Notes: generated by a model not told the origin, from the sequence alone. Positions 1 to 9,856 are shown, counted from the first letter of the stretch. The stretch: DNA of 57,739 bases from JAHEIJ01 sp040235565 (GCA_040235565.1 JBECLA010000116.1:1-57739); one strand, 5' to 3'. Program-made: numbers and translations.

Positions 1-2600
1 TGGCGGAAGGCAATGCGGTGATCATCAACCTGGCGGGTAACGACACCGATGCCGACAATGCCCTGGATCTTTCCAGCATCACGATCGTGTCCGGTCCTAC
101 CAATGGTGCGCTGGTCGACAACGGCGATGGTACGTTGACCTACACCCACGATGGCAGTGAAACGCTGGCCGACAGCTTCTCCTACACCATTGATGACGCC
201 AGTGGAGCGACATCGAATGTGGCCACCGTCTCGATCACCGTGACGCCGGTCAATGATGCGCCGGTTGCTACCGCCGATAGTTTCACTGTGAACGAGGGCA
301 GCACCACTAACGTGGACCTGGCCAGTAATGACAGCGATGCCGATGACGGGCTGGATCTCGCCAGCATCACCATTGTCAGTGGTCCAAGCAACGGATCGAT
401 CGTGGTGAATGCCGACGGCACGGTGGACTATAGCCACGATGGCAGTGAAACGCTGGCTGACAGCTTTACCTACACCATCGATGATCTGAGCGGCACGACC
501 TCCAACACCGTGACGGTGAATCTGACCATTACGCCCGTCAACGATGCGCCGCTGGCATCCAACACGAGCATCAACGCCAGCGAAGATGTGGTGTACAACG
601 GCACCTTACCGGTGGCCAGCGATGCCGATGGTGATCCGGTGACCTATGCGTTGGGTACGGCCGCCACCAACGGCACGGCGGTGGTCAATGCCAATGGCAC
701 GTTCAGTTACACGCCGAACGCTAACTACAACGGGGGTGACAGTTTCACCTACACCATCGATGACGGCAACGGCGGCAGCAACACCTACACGGTTACGGTT
801 AACGTTACACCAGTCAACGATGCACCGGTGGCCAATAACGACAGCTACAGCACCAACGAAGATACAACCTTGACGGCCACGTTGAGTGTGAATGACCTGC
901 TGCAAAATGACAGTGATCTGGACGGGGACAGTCTGACGGTCAACACTACGCCAGTGGCGGATGTCAGTAACGGTACCCTGACCCTGAACGCGGACGGAAC
1001 CTTCACGTATACGCCGAACGCCAACTTTAACGGCACGGACAGCTTCACTTATGAAGTCAGCGATGGCAACGGTGGCACCGCGACGGCCAGTGTGACCATC
1101 ACAGTGAACCCGGTCAACGATTCCCCGCTGGCCGCGGATACGACAATCAACGCTGGCGAAGATGTGGTGTACAACGGCACCTTACCGGCGGCCAGCGATG
1201 CCGATGGAGATCCGGTGACCTATGCGTTGGATACGGCCGCCACCAACGGCACGGCGGTGGTCAATGCCAATGGCACGTTCAGTTACACCCCGAACGCTAA
1301 CTACAACGGGGGTGACAGTTTCACCTACACCATCGATGACGGCAACGGCGGCAGCAACACCTATACGGTCAGCGTTAACGTCGCTGCAGTGAATGACGCG
1401 CCGGTGGCGAACGCTGACGCTTACACCGTGAATGAAGGCAGCACTACTATCCTGGATTTAGCAGCCAATGATATCGATGCCGATGACGGACTGGATCTGG
1501 CCAGCATCGCGATTGTCAGTGGCCCGAGCAACGGCTCGGTCGTGGTCAATACCGACGGCACGGTGGCTTACACCCATGACGGCAGTGAAACCGTCGCCGA
1601 CAGTTTTATCTACACCATCGATGATTTGAATGGTACGACTTCGAATACCGGCATTGCCTCATTGACCATTACACCCGTTAATGATGCACCGATCTCTGGT
1701 GATGACAATCTGACAACCAATCAGGACACACCTTTAACTATTACACCGAGCACCGATCTGCTGGTTAACGATACCGATGCAGAAGGAAATCTCCTCTCGA
1801 TCACCGGCTTCACCCAACCGGCCAATGGCACGGTGGTGAACAACGGCAATGGCACCTGGACCTATACCCCGGACCCTGCTTTCAGTGGGGTGGACAGTTT
1901 CAGCTATACCGTTGATGACGGGAATGGGGGTACCGCCACGGCAACGCTTAACCTGAGTGTCAACCCGGTTATTGACACTACGAGCAATAATTTAATTGAA
2001 ATTCAGGCTTTTGATACCAACCCGGATATTCATTTTGTGAATGCCGACAATGCTGCTGATCAAACAATACAACAGGCGGTTCATCGTTATGAACAACAGG
2101 CTCAGAATGAAACCACCACAGCCCGGGATCCCTCCGCACTGTTAGCGGTATTGAATCCGCCACATGTAGTGAGTCAGGTAGATGTGATTGATGAGGTTAA
2201 CGATATCTATGGGACTGACAGGCGATCGGATGATGATACTGAAACTAATATGCAAGCTGCTTTGTTTGATAGTGAATTACTCTGGCATGAGCTGGATCAA
2301 TTACGCAACGATATCAATAATTCTGATGAAGATAGCGCATTCAATGGCAAATTTTCCGACATCATCATCTCGCTTGGCGGCCTGTCAGTGACATCCGGTT
2401 TGATTGCCTGGCTTCTGCGTGGTGGCTCCCTGGCGGCCAGTTTTATTAGCACCATGCCGCTCTGGAAAGGCATGGATCCCTTACCAGTCTTGAATAAACG
2501 CAAGAAAGCGGATGATGAGGAAGAGGATGATGACATTACTAATATTTCGGCCGATAAACGGGTTGAGCGCCTGATGAAAGGTGATTCTGCTCACTGGTAA
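1..2600 (+). CDS. Tandem Ig/cadherin-like repeat surface protein, 3' part
   Basis: The reading frame is already open at base 3, so the N-terminus lies outside the window. About 650 residues are back-to-back beta-sandwich repeats of roughly 95 residues, each with signatures such as NDAPVA, DADGDPVTY, NGTFSYTPNANYNG and DSFTYTIDD. These are typical of VCBS/cadherin-like 'tandem-95' proteins. The repeats end near base 1975. About 130 low-complexity polar residues follow, then a hydrophobic membrane segment (bases about 2356-2460) ending in PLWKGMDPLPVL. The last ~45 residues are very acidic and basic. The protein therefore seems to be anchored by its C-terminus with a short cytoplasmic tail, unlike freely secreted RTX adhesins. 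A c-di-GMP enzyme follows 24 bp downstream. A role in adhesion or biofilm is inferred. Confidence 0.8.
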   Translation, partial: AEGNAVIINLAGNDTDADNALDLSSITIVSGPTNGALVDNGDGTLTYTHDGSETLADSFSYTIDDASGATSNVATVSITVTPVNDAPVATADSFTVNEGSTTNVDLASNDSDADDGLDLASITIVSGPSNGSIVVNADGTVDYSHDGSETLADSFTYTIDDLSGTTSNTVTVNLTITPVNDAPLASNTSINASEDVVYNGTLPVASDADGDPVTYALGTAATNGTAVVNANGTFSYTPNANYNGGDSFTYTIDDGNGGSNTYTVTVNVTPVNDAPVANNDSYSTNEDTTLTATLSVNDLLQNDSDLDGDSLTVNTTPVADVSNGTLTLNADGTFTYTPNANFNGTDSFTYEVSDGNGGTATASVTITVNPVNDSPLAADTTINAGEDVVYNGTLPAASDADGDPVTYALDTAATNGTAVVNANGTFSYTPNANYNGGDSFTYTIDDGNGGSNTYTVSVNVAAVNDAPVANADAYTVNEGSTTILDLAANDIDADDGLDLASIAIVSGPSNGSVVVNTDGTVAYTHDGSETVADSFIYTIDDLNGTTSNTGIASLTITPVNDAPISGDDNLTTNQDTPLTITPSTDLLVNDTDAEGNLLSITGFTQPANGTVVNNGNGTWTYTPDPAFSGVDSFSYTVDDGNGGTATATLNLSVNPVIDTTSNNLIEIQAFDTNPDIHFVNADNAADQTIQQAVHRYEQQAQNETTTARDPSALLAVLNPPHVVSQVDVIDEVNDIYGTDRRSDDDTETNMQAALFDSELLWHELDQLRNDINNSDEDSAFNGKFSDIIISLGGLSVTSGLIAWLLRGGSLAASFISTMPLWKGMDPLPVLNKRKKADDEEEDDDITNISADKRVERLMKGDSAHW
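573..806 (+). repeat. Near-identical intragenic repeat, copy 1 (copy 2 at 1149-1382)
   Basis: About 234 bp recur 576 bp (192 codons) downstream with only about ten mismatches and no gaps. The copies cover the DADGDPVTY to GGSNTYTV part of one repeat domain. A second diverged pair (about 285-535 and 1425-1675) has the same order, so the duplication unit is probably larger than a single domain. Confidence 0.85.
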
Positions 2601-2624
2601 ATTGAACATTACAGGTTTAAGAAC

Positions 2625-5552
2625 GTGCTTGGAAATACACCTGCAATCAGAGTCAGCTTGGGACTGGTGCTCCTGACGATCAGTATTTTACTGATCGGGG
2701 ATATGTTTGGTTTTATCCCGAAACAGGAACAAATTATCGCTGAAAAACGGGAAAAAATTGCCGAGTCTCTGGCGATTCAGGTTTCCGCGTCAGCCTATAC
2801 GGGTGAACTCAGGGCACTTCAGGCAACCCTGGATGGCATTGTAAAAAGGGATGATGAGATTCTTTCTGCCGCATTGCGCCGCAGCAATGGCAGATTGCTG
2901 GTACAGGCGGGGGATCATCGTCAACTCTGGTTAAATGAGACTGAGCAAGTAACAACCACGCATATTAAAGTCGCTGTATTCAGGGACAAGAGCCCGTGGG
3001 GACAGTTTGAGCTGGTGTTCGCTCCACCGGTTTCCCTCACTGCAGATGATTTACTCGGATCACCCCTCATTAAACTGTTACTGTTTGCTGCTGTGTCCGG
3101 GTTTTTTGGATACCTGATTTTCATCAAGAAATCGTTACGTGAGCTGGATCCTTCCAAGGTTGTGCCCGAACATGTTAAGGCGACACTGGATGCGCTGGCT
3201 GAAGGTGTGATCATTCTGGATGAGAATGAGCGGGTTGTCCTGGCCAACTCCACGTTTACCAATCGGATAGAGATGCCTCCCGGAGCATTGATTGGCAGAA
3301 AGGTGTCATCACTCAATTGGAAGGCGCCACAATCGACAGAAACACCGCAGACTTATCCCTGGGCCCTCGCCGTTCAGCAAAAACAGGCGCAGACAGGTAT
3401 TCCCATAACCTTCGAGACCCGTCAGGGAGAAACGCTGGCGTTTATGGTCAATAGCAGCCCTATCCTGGATGGCAAAAACAATGTGCGGGGTGCCATGGCC
3501 ACTTTTGATGATGTCACCCAACTGGAGAAAAAGAATAATGAATTAAATGCGGCGTTACGCATGTTGCGTAATTCCCGTGACAAAATTCAGCAGCAAAACG
3601 AGGAGCTGGAAGTTCTGGCAACACGTGATCCCTTGACTAATTGTCTCAATCGACGCGCATTCTTTGCTACTCTGGAACAGGCCTTTCAAGAGGCCAAAGA
3701 GTGCGGAGAAGAATTGAGTGTCATCATGTGTGATATCGACCATTTTAAACTGGTGAATGATAATTATGGTCATGCCACGGGTGATGATGTAATCAGGGAT
3801 GTGGCGCATCAGATCAGTACATCCTTACGTAGCTCTGATGCATTGGGCCGTTATGGAGGAGAAGAGTTTTGTGCTTTCTTGCCACGCATGGGGATCCTGC
3901 AGGCCACGGCACTGGCTGAGCGTATCAGGCAACAAATTGAGAGAAGCGGTGGCAGGGTCAAGGCAACATCAAGTTTTGGGGTGACGGCGCTTAAATTTGG
4001 CGCTGCCTCTCCGGCTGATTTAATCAATCAGGCGGATGAAGCCATGTATCTCTCCAAGCAAAGTGGTCGGAACCGGGTTACCAGCTTTGATAAAAAGGAA
4101 GAAATCCAGAAATCCCTCGTGACGCAAAAACAAAAACAGAGTCATCTCGAAAGGGAATCAAGACTTTTGGGATTGCCGGACTTGTCCGAAATCAATGCCA
4201 AACTCAAGATCGAACTGGAACTGGCACAAAATCACAACATGCTGGCAGCAATTTTATTAATCAGCCTGGATCGTTTTAAAGGCATACTACATACGATGGG
4301 GCAGGCTGTCGGAGAACAATTGCTGACCAGTATCGAACAAAGACTGCGTGAAGCATTGCGCCGCAATGATTTTATTCATCAGCTGAACAACGAGGTGGGT
4401 GTCGGCTCGGTCGAACGTATCGGGCAGGAAGAATTTATGGTTGTGCTTACTGAATTGCAAAGAGTTGATGAAGTCAAAACGATTGCCCGGCGATTGATGG
4501 ACATCATTGCGAGACCTTTAACGCTGGTTGATAGTGAAGTGCTCGTCACTTGTAGCATGGGTGTCAGTGTTTACCCCGAACACAGTGATATTCCGGAAGA
4601 TCTGGTGAACAAGGCGGCAATTGCGTTATTTGCTGCATCTCATCAGGGCCGGAACCATCTGCAGTTTTATACTGATGAACTCAAAACGGCAGCCACCGAA
4701 GCGGTCAGGATTGAAAGCAAATTATCCCATGCGATTGAACGCGAGGAATTTTATCTGGTATACCAGCCACGCATTGATTTACAGTCAGGCCGTATTACCT
4801 GCTTCGAATCCTTGTTGCGCTGGGAAAATCCCGAACTTGGGGCTGTCAGCCCGGCCATGTTCATTCCCCTGGCAGAGGATAGCGGGATCATCATTGAAAT
4901 TGGTGAGTGGGTTTTGCGTGAATCCTGTCGTCAGGTAAGGCAATGGCATGAGCGGGGATATGATATTCGGATTTCCGTCAACCTGTCGCCCAAACAACTA
5001 CTGGATGAAAAACTCATCAATAAAATCACACAGGTCCTGGCAGATACAAAAATTCAGCCTGATTGGATTGAGCTGGAAATCACCGAGACCGCGATTATGG
5101 AAAATCAGGATGTAACGATGCTCTCGCTAGAGAGACTGAAAGGTTTGGGAATCCATCTTTCAATTGACGACTTTGGTACGGGTTATTCTTCATTGAGTTA
5201 TTTAAAACATTTCCCGGTGGATATATTAAAGATCGATCGAAATTTCATTTCAGATATTGTTGGCGACCATCACGATCAAATGCTGGTAAAAACAATTTCC
5301 GAAATTGCCCACCGCTTTAATCTCGTTGTGGTGGCGGAAGGGGTTGAAACCCAGGAGCAACTTGAACAGTTAAGAAAATATAACTGTGATGAAATACAGG
5401 GATATATTTTCAGTAAACCGCTCTTACCGGCCAGGGCGAATGAGCTACTGAATTTCAGCCCTGATGATTCTCTCCATAAGCTGAAAATTGACGTCGCATC
5501 TGTGCTGGATGATGACGGTGAAAATGAAACCGGACTCATTTTCAGTAGCTAG
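2625..5552 (+). CDS. Membrane GGDEF-GGDEF-EAL protein with PAS domain (c-di-GMP turnover)
   Basis: This 975-residue protein starts at GTG, 24 bp after the surface-protein gene. Two membrane segments (residues about 8-30 and 143-167) bracket a periplasmic sensor region of about 110 residues. A PAS-like domain (about 185-300), a short coiled coil and a GGDEF domain follow, with an intact active site RYGGEEF (GGEEF at 411-415). A second GGDEF-like domain is degenerate, with IGQEEF near residue 600. The EAL domain has ESLLRW (E728), SVNLS, LEITE, DDFGTG (848) and AEGVET, so its catalytic acids and lysine look complete. The protein may both make and degrade c-di-GMP. Adjacency suggests that it controls the preceding adhesin-like protein, which is an inference. 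Confidence 0.9.
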   Translation: MLGNTPAIRVSLGLVLLTISILLIGDMFGFIPKQEQIIAEKREKIAESLAIQVSASAYTGELRALQATLDGIVKRDDEILSAALRRSNGRLLVQAGDHRQLWLNETEQVTTTHIKVAVFRDKSPWGQFELVFAPPVSLTADDLLGSPLIKLLLFAAVSGFFGYLIFIKKSLRELDPSKVVPEHVKATLDALAEGVIILDENERVVLANSTFTNRIEMPPGALIGRKVSSLNWKAPQSTETPQTYPWALAVQQKQAQTGIPITFETRQGETLAFMVNSSPILDGKNNVRGAMATFDDVTQLEKKNNELNAALRMLRNSRDKIQQQNEELEVLATRDPLTNCLNRRAFFATLEQAFQEAKECGEELSVIMCDIDHFKLVNDNYGHATGDDVIRDVAHQISTSLRSSDALGRYGGEEFCAFLPRMGILQATALAERIRQQIERSGGRVKATSSFGVTALKFGAASPADLINQADEAMYLSKQSGRNRVTSFDKKEEIQKSLVTQKQKQSHLERESRLLGLPDLSEINAKLKIELELAQNHNMLAAILLISLDRFKGILHTMGQAVGEQLLTSIEQRLREALRRNDFIHQLNNEVGVGSVERIGQEEFMVVLTELQRVDEVKTIARRLMDIIARPLTLVDSEVLVTCSMGVSVYPEHSDIPEDLVNKAAIALFAASHQGRNHLQFYTDELKTAATEAVRIESKLSHAIEREEFYLVYQPRIDLQSGRITCFESLLRWENPELGAVSPAMFIPLAEDSGIIIEIGEWVLRESCRQVRQWHERGYDIRISVNLSPKQLLDEKLINKITQVLADTKIQPDWIELEITETAIMENQDVTMLSLERLKGLGIHLSIDDFGTGYSSLSYLKHFPVDILKIDRNFISDIVGDHHDQMLVKTISEIAHRFNLVVVAEGVETQEQLEQLRKYNCDEIQGYIFSKPLLPARANELLNFSPDDSLHKLKIDVASVLDDDGENETGLIFSS

Positions 5553-5590
5553 TCGGGTGAAATTTTAAGATTAATTCATTCCTTCGTAGC

Positions 5591-5619
5591 CCTTGAAGCA
5601 TATTTTTAAAACTTCAAGG
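5591..5619. promoter_or_regulatory. Inverted repeat after the GGDEF/EAL gene
   Basis: Perfect 8-bp arms CCTTGAAG and CTTCAAGG are separated by 13 A/T-rich bases, 39 bp past the stop codon. It could be a weak terminator hairpin or an operator for the next gene. No clean T-run follows. Confidence 0.4.
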
Positions 5620-5756
5620 AAGTTAAACGCAAAATGTTATAGAATTGCTATTCTGTTAGCTGTTTAACAGGTTCTCTGCCAAATCCCCGGAAATCTGCCA
5701 ATTTTTGGCAAATCAACTCAACATTTCAGTGCCGAAACTATAAAGGAGTGATACCA

Positions 5757-6314
5757 ATGGTCAGTCTTGAGACCCCGGTTTGTGATTTTGGCGCGCCGGC
5801 GGTGGATTTTTCCTTGCCCGGCGTCGATGGCCAGATCTGGACCCTGGAAAAGTGCCGCGGCGAGAAGGGCTTGCTGCTGATGTTTATCTGTAATCACTGT
5901 CCCTATGTGAAAGCAGTGCGAGAGCGCATTGTGCGTGATACCCGTGAATTGCTGGATTATGGTATTAAAAGTGTGGCTATTATGGCCAACGATTCGACCC
6001 TCTTTGAAGAAGACTCCTTCGAAAACATGCAGCGCGTCGCCGAGGAATTCGATTTTCCCTTTCCTTATATAATGGATGAATCCCAGGAGGTCGCCAGAGC
6101 CTATGGTGCGGTGTGCACCCCGGATTTTTTTGGCTATAACGCCGACCTGGCCCTGCAGTATCGGGGTCGCCTGGATGCCAGCCGGAAGGAAACCGCGCCA
6201 GCCGATGCGCGGCGTGACCTGTTTGAGGCCATGGTGCAAGTGGCCACCACCGGCCAGGGCCCGAAGGAGCAGGTTCCTAGCATGGGCTGCTCCATCAAAT
6301 GGAGAGAGGAATAA
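5757..6314 (+). CDS. Thioredoxin-fold (AhpC/TSA-like) redox protein
   Basis: This 185-residue cytoplasmic protein resembles the 'thioredoxin family' group related to alkyl hydroperoxide reductase/TSA and the TlpA fold. The redox motif CNHC at residues 45-48 sits in MFICNHCPYVKAV, after an N-terminal FSLPGVDG strand. The C-terminal MGCSIKW is typical of this group. I chose ATG 5757 because AAAGGAG (5742-5748) lies 8 bp upstream; an in-frame GTG at 5748 overlaps that site and is less likely. There is no signal peptide. The exact substrate is unknown; thiol-disulfide exchange or peroxide reduction is inferred from the fold. It is probably monocistronic, because 335 bp separate it from tkt. Confidence 0.85.
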   Translation: MVSLETPVCDFGAPAVDFSLPGVDGQIWTLEKCRGEKGLLLMFICNHCPYVKAVRERIVRDTRELLDYGIKSVAIMANDSTLFEEDSFENMQRVAEEFDFPFPYIMDESQEVARAYGAVCTPDFFGYNADLALQYRGRLDASRKETAPADARRDLFEAMVQVATTGQGPKEQVPSMGCSIKWREE

Positions 6315-6649
6315 ACCCCTATCTAAACCAGGTAAATAAGTAATATTTATAGGTCCATAGGCGGCCCTCCAGGCCCGGCTTGCTATTGCCCGTGACCGTA
6401 AAAAAATGGGAAAATGCGCGGCTCATTCACCGGGGGAAATTCAAGCGGGTAGGTAGTCGGGGTCACCTTCCTTAAGTCCAGGTGCGGAAATTATCCAATT
6501 CCAGCCTGGTTATCCCATGGTAGTTAACAGAATTCTGGCATGCCGTGAGAACGCTGGCCGCGGTTGCCTTATCCGGTTATGAAACTGATGACCGGGACGT
6601 AAAGTTTTTATTTTAGTCTTTTAATATCTTTGAATCTGAGGGGAACTCT
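6315..6649. other. 335-bp intergenic region upstream of tkt
   Basis: No credible gene is seen. It presumably carries the promoter of the tkt-gap-pgk-pyk-fba run. A hairpin CCGGTTAT-GAAACTG-ATGACCGG (about 6574-6596) precedes an A/T-rich stretch, and the tkt ribosome site GAGGGGAAC (about 6638-6646) is strong. I could not assign a known riboswitch or a confident -35/-10 pair. Confidence 0.5.
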
Positions 6650-8638
6650 ATGTCATCTCGCAAAGAACTCGCCAATGCTATCCGCGCTCTGAGTATGGAT
6701 GCGGTGCAGAAGGCCAACTCCGGTCACCCGGGTGCACCCATGGGTATGGCAGATATCGCTGAAGTCTTGTGGAACGATCATCTCAAACACAACCCGGGCA
6801 CTCCTGACTGGGCCGACCGCGATCGTTTTGTACTGTCTAATGGTCACGGCTCCATGTTGATCTATTCCCTGCTACATCTGAGCGGTTATGAGTTAGGCAT
6901 GGAAGACCTGAAGCAGTTCCGTCAGCTGCACTCCAAGACACCGGGTCATCCGGAATACGGTTATGCCCCGGGCGTGGAAACCACCACCGGGCCGTTGGGA
7001 CAAGGCATCAGTAATGCAGTCGGTATGGCCCTGGCAGAACGGACCCTCGCCGGTCAGTTTAACCGCGATGGTCACCATATCGTCGATCACTACACTTATG
7101 TCTTCCTGGGTGATGGTTGCATGATGGAAGGTATTTCCCATGAATCCTGTGCCCTGGCCGGTACCTGGGGTCTGGGCAAGCTGATCGCCTTCTGGGATGA
7201 CAACAATATTTCGATTGATGGCCACACCGATGACTGGTTTGGTGATGATACGCCAAAGCGTTTTGAAGCTTATGGTTGGCACGTGATTCGTGATGTTGAT
7301 GGACATAATGCCGATGCCGTCAACAAGGCCATCCACGAAGCCAAGTCTGTGAATGACAAGCCGAGCCTGATTTGCTGCAAAACCACCATTGGTTACGGCG
7401 CGCCGAACCTGTGTGGCAGCCATGATTGTCATGGTGCCCCGCTGGGTGATGACGAAATTAAGGCCACGCGTGAAAATCTTGACTGGAAACATGAACCGTT
7501 TGTGATTCCGGAAGAGATTTATGCCGGTTGGGATGCCAGGGAAAAGGGTGCCCAGGTAGAAAATGACTGGAATGCCAAATTCGATGCCTACAAGGCCGCC
7601 TATCCGGAACTGGCGACAGAATTTGAACGCCGCATGAAAGGTGAGTTACCGGCCAACTGGGAGCAGGTGGCAGCGGACTTCATCAAGTCGGTCAATGAAA
7701 AAGCGGATAGCCCGGCAACCCGGAAGGCCTCACAGAATGCAATCATCGGTTATGCCAAGGCGCTACCGGAATTCCTCGGGGGTTCAGCTGACCTCACGCC
7801 GTCCAATCTGACTTCGTGGCCGGATTCCAAGCAAATTAACAGCACGGTCACCGACGGTAATTACATCTCTTACGGTGTGCGTGAATTCGGCATGTCCGCG
7901 ATATTAAATGGTGTTGCCCTGCACGGTGGCTTTATTCCGTTCGGTGGTACCTTCCTGATGTTCTCAGAATATGCCCGTAATGCGCTGCGCATGGCGGCCC
8001 TGATGAAGATCCCGAGTATCTTCGTTTATACCCATGACTCCATCGGGTTGGGTGAAGACGGTCCGACCCATCAACCGGTTGAACAGATCCCGACATTGCG
8101 CATGATTCCGAACATGTCAGTATGGCGTCCCTGTGATGGTGTAGAAACTGCAGTGGCCTGGAAAGCCGCGATTGAAAAGAAAGACGGTCCGTCTTCATTG
8201 ATCTTCAGTCGGCAGGGTTTACCGTTTCAGCAACGTTCCGACGAGCAAATAGCCGACATCAGCAAGGGCGGTTATGTCCTGAAGGATTGCGACGGGACGC
8301 CGGAAGCGATCATCATCGCGACAGGATCGGAAGTGGCACTGGCCATGGGCGCGGCAGAAAAACTCGACGGTAAAAAGATCCGTGTGGTCTCCATGCCATC
8401 AGTCGATGCCTTTGAAGCCCAGGATGCAGCCTATCGCGAAGCGGTGTTGCCTGCTGGCGTGACCGCGCGTGTTGCGGTGGAAGCTGCAGTAACCGACGGT
8501 TGGTACAAATATGTTGGACTGAACGGCAAGGTGGTCGGGATTAACCGTTTTGGTGAATCTGCACCGGCTGGCGAACTGTTCAAGGAATTCGGCTTCACCG
8601 TTGAAAACGTTGTGAAAGCCGTTGAAGAAGTTTTGTGA
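6650..8638 (+). CDS. tkt: Transketolase
   Basis: A full-length 662-residue transketolase. It transfers two-carbon ketol units between sugar phosphates with thiamine diphosphate and Mg2+, serving both the Calvin cycle and the pentose phosphate pathway. Visible family signatures are SGHPGAPMG near residue 25, TTGPLGQG, the thiamine-binding LGDGCMMEG near residue 155, and the second-domain motif DSIGLGEDGPTHQPVE. A strong ribosome site (GAGGGGAAC) precedes ATG 6650. It heads a same-strand series with gap 36 bp downstream, the usual layout in autotrophic Gammaproteobacteria, so the run probably supplies both CO2 fixation and central carbon flow. Confidence 0.97.
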   Translation: MSSRKELANAIRALSMDAVQKANSGHPGAPMGMADIAEVLWNDHLKHNPGTPDWADRDRFVLSNGHGSMLIYSLLHLSGYELGMEDLKQFRQLHSKTPGHPEYGYAPGVETTTGPLGQGISNAVGMALAERTLAGQFNRDGHHIVDHYTYVFLGDGCMMEGISHESCALAGTWGLGKLIAFWDDNNISIDGHTDDWFGDDTPKRFEAYGWHVIRDVDGHNADAVNKAIHEAKSVNDKPSLICCKTTIGYGAPNLCGSHDCHGAPLGDDEIKATRENLDWKHEPFVIPEEIYAGWDAREKGAQVENDWNAKFDAYKAAYPELATEFERRMKGELPANWEQVAADFIKSVNEKADSPATRKASQNAIIGYAKALPEFLGGSADLTPSNLTSWPDSKQINSTVTDGNYISYGVREFGMSAILNGVALHGGFIPFGGTFLMFSEYARNALRMAALMKIPSIFVYTHDSIGLGEDGPTHQPVEQIPTLRMIPNMSVWRPCDGVETAVAWKAAIEKKDGPSSLIFSRQGLPFQQRSDEQIADISKGGYVLKDCDGTPEAIIIATGSEVALAMGAAEKLDGKKIRVVSMPSVDAFEAQDAAYREAVLPAGVTARVAVEAAVTDGWYKYVGLNGKVVGINRFGESAPAGELFKEFGFTVENVVKAVEEVL

Positions 8639-8674
8639 TTGAGTTTTAAACCTGTAATTAGGGGAGAGTAAATA

Positions 8675-9679
8675 ATGACGATTAAAGTCGGTATTAATGG
8701 TTTTGGCCGTATCGGTCGTATGGCCTTCCGTGCCATCGCTAAAGACTTCAAGGATATTGAAGTTGTGGGTATCAACGATCTGCTGGATGCGGATTACCTG
8801 GCCTACATGCTGAAGTACGATTCCGTACACGGTAACTTCGATGGTGACATCGCGGTCGAAGGCAACAACATGATCGTGAATGGCAAGAAGATCCGTCTGA
8901 CCGCCGAGCGTGATCCGGCCAACCTGAAGTGGGACGAAGTCGGTGCCGACATCGTTATCGAATGTACCGGTTTCTTTTTGACTGAAGAAACCTGCCAGAA
9001 ACACATCGAAGCGGGTGCCAAGAAGGTCGTACAGAGTGCGCCTTCCAAGGACGCCACGCCGATGTTCGTCTATGGTGTTAACCACGACACCTATGCTGGT
9101 CAGGCTATTGTTTCTGCTGCTTCCTGTACCACCAACTGTCTGGCACCGATTGCCAAAGTATTGCAAGACAACTGGGGTATCAAGCGTGGTCTGATGTCGA
9201 CCGTACACGCTGCCACCGCCACCCAGAAAACCGTTGACGGTCCTTCGATGAAAGACTGGCGCGGTGGTCGTGGTATCCTGGAAAACATCATTCCTTCCTC
9301 TACCGGTGCCGCCAAGGCCGTGGGTAAGGTCCTGCCTGAACTGAACGGCAAGCTGACCGGTATGGCCTTCCGTGTACCGACTTCTGACGTCTCTGTGGTT
9401 GACCTGACCGTGGAACTGGAAAAACCGGCCAAGTACGACGAAATCTGTGCTGCAATGAAGAAGGCCTCAGAGTCTGGTGACATCAGCAAGACCCTGAGCT
9501 ATACCGACGAGAAGGTGGTTTCTACCGACTTCCGCGGTTGTAGTTATTCCTCTATTTTTGATGCCGAGGCCGGTATCGCGTTGGATGACACCTTCGTCAA
9601 GCTGGTTTCCTGGTACGACAACGAGTACGGCTATACCTGCAACATGCTGCGCTTTGTAGAGCACGTAGCAGCCAACTAA
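8675..9679 (+). CDS. gap: Glyceraldehyde-3-phosphate dehydrogenase
   Basis: A 334-residue type I GAPDH. The N-terminal Rossmann motif is VGINGFGRIGR, the catalytic cysteine is Cys151 in SAASCTTNC, and the C-terminus holds the usual SWYDNEYGY. It interconverts 1,3-bisphosphoglycerate and glyceraldehyde 3-phosphate, the reductive step of the Calvin cycle or the oxidative step of glycolysis. The ribosome site AGGGGAGAG precedes ATG 8675. Whether NAD or NADP is preferred cannot be settled by eye. A heptad-repeat hairpin element fills the gap before pgk, so gap and pgk may be differentially expressed although they lie in one run. Confidence 0.97.
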   Translation: MTIKVGINGFGRIGRMAFRAIAKDFKDIEVVGINDLLDADYLAYMLKYDSVHGNFDGDIAVEGNNMIVNGKKIRLTAERDPANLKWDEVGADIVIECTGFFLTEETCQKHIEAGAKKVVQSAPSKDATPMFVYGVNHDTYAGQAIVSAASCTTNCLAPIAKVLQDNWGIKRGLMSTVHAATATQKTVDGPSMKDWRGGRGILENIIPSSTGAAKAVGKVLPELNGKLTGMAFRVPTSDVSVVDLTVELEKPAKYDEICAAMKKASESGDISKTLSYTDEKVVSTDFRGCSYSSIFDAEAGIALDDTFVKLVSWYDNEYGYTCNMLRFVEHVAAN

Positions 9680-9790
9680 AAGGGACGAGGGCCAAGGGCC
9701 GAGTTCCGAGTAGGTATGAATCGGAGGTGAGTATGACTCACCTCCGATACCTTTAAAACCTCGTTCCTCGTCACTCGAAACTCGTTCCTG
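9680..9790. repeat. Heptad-repeat hairpin element between gap and pgk
   Basis: The left arm has four 7-bp units (9684-9711: GACGAGG, GCCAAGG, GCCGAGT, TCCGAGT). The right arm has four units of opposite sense (9761-9788: TCGTTCC, TCGTCAC, TCGAAAC, TCGTTCC). Between them lies a perfect 13-bp stem (9720-9732 with 9736-9748, sequence ATCGGAGGTGAGT) with a 3-nt loop. The same unit family recurs at 22.0, 40.0-40.5 and 53.3-53.5 kb. Confidence 0.85.
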
Positions 9791-9856
9791 GATTACAGAG
9801 GCTTTTGTTAAACCCGCTTTACCAAAAGTTTTTGAAAAATTATGGAGTAACAAACT

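Noticed and set aside
6315..6649. Riboswitch before tkt
   Set aside because: No known riboswitch core could be recognised; only one modest hairpin is visible.
8399..9208. 269-codon antisense frame opposite tkt/gap
   Set aside because: It overlaps two strongly conserved genes and shows no domain or ribosome site.
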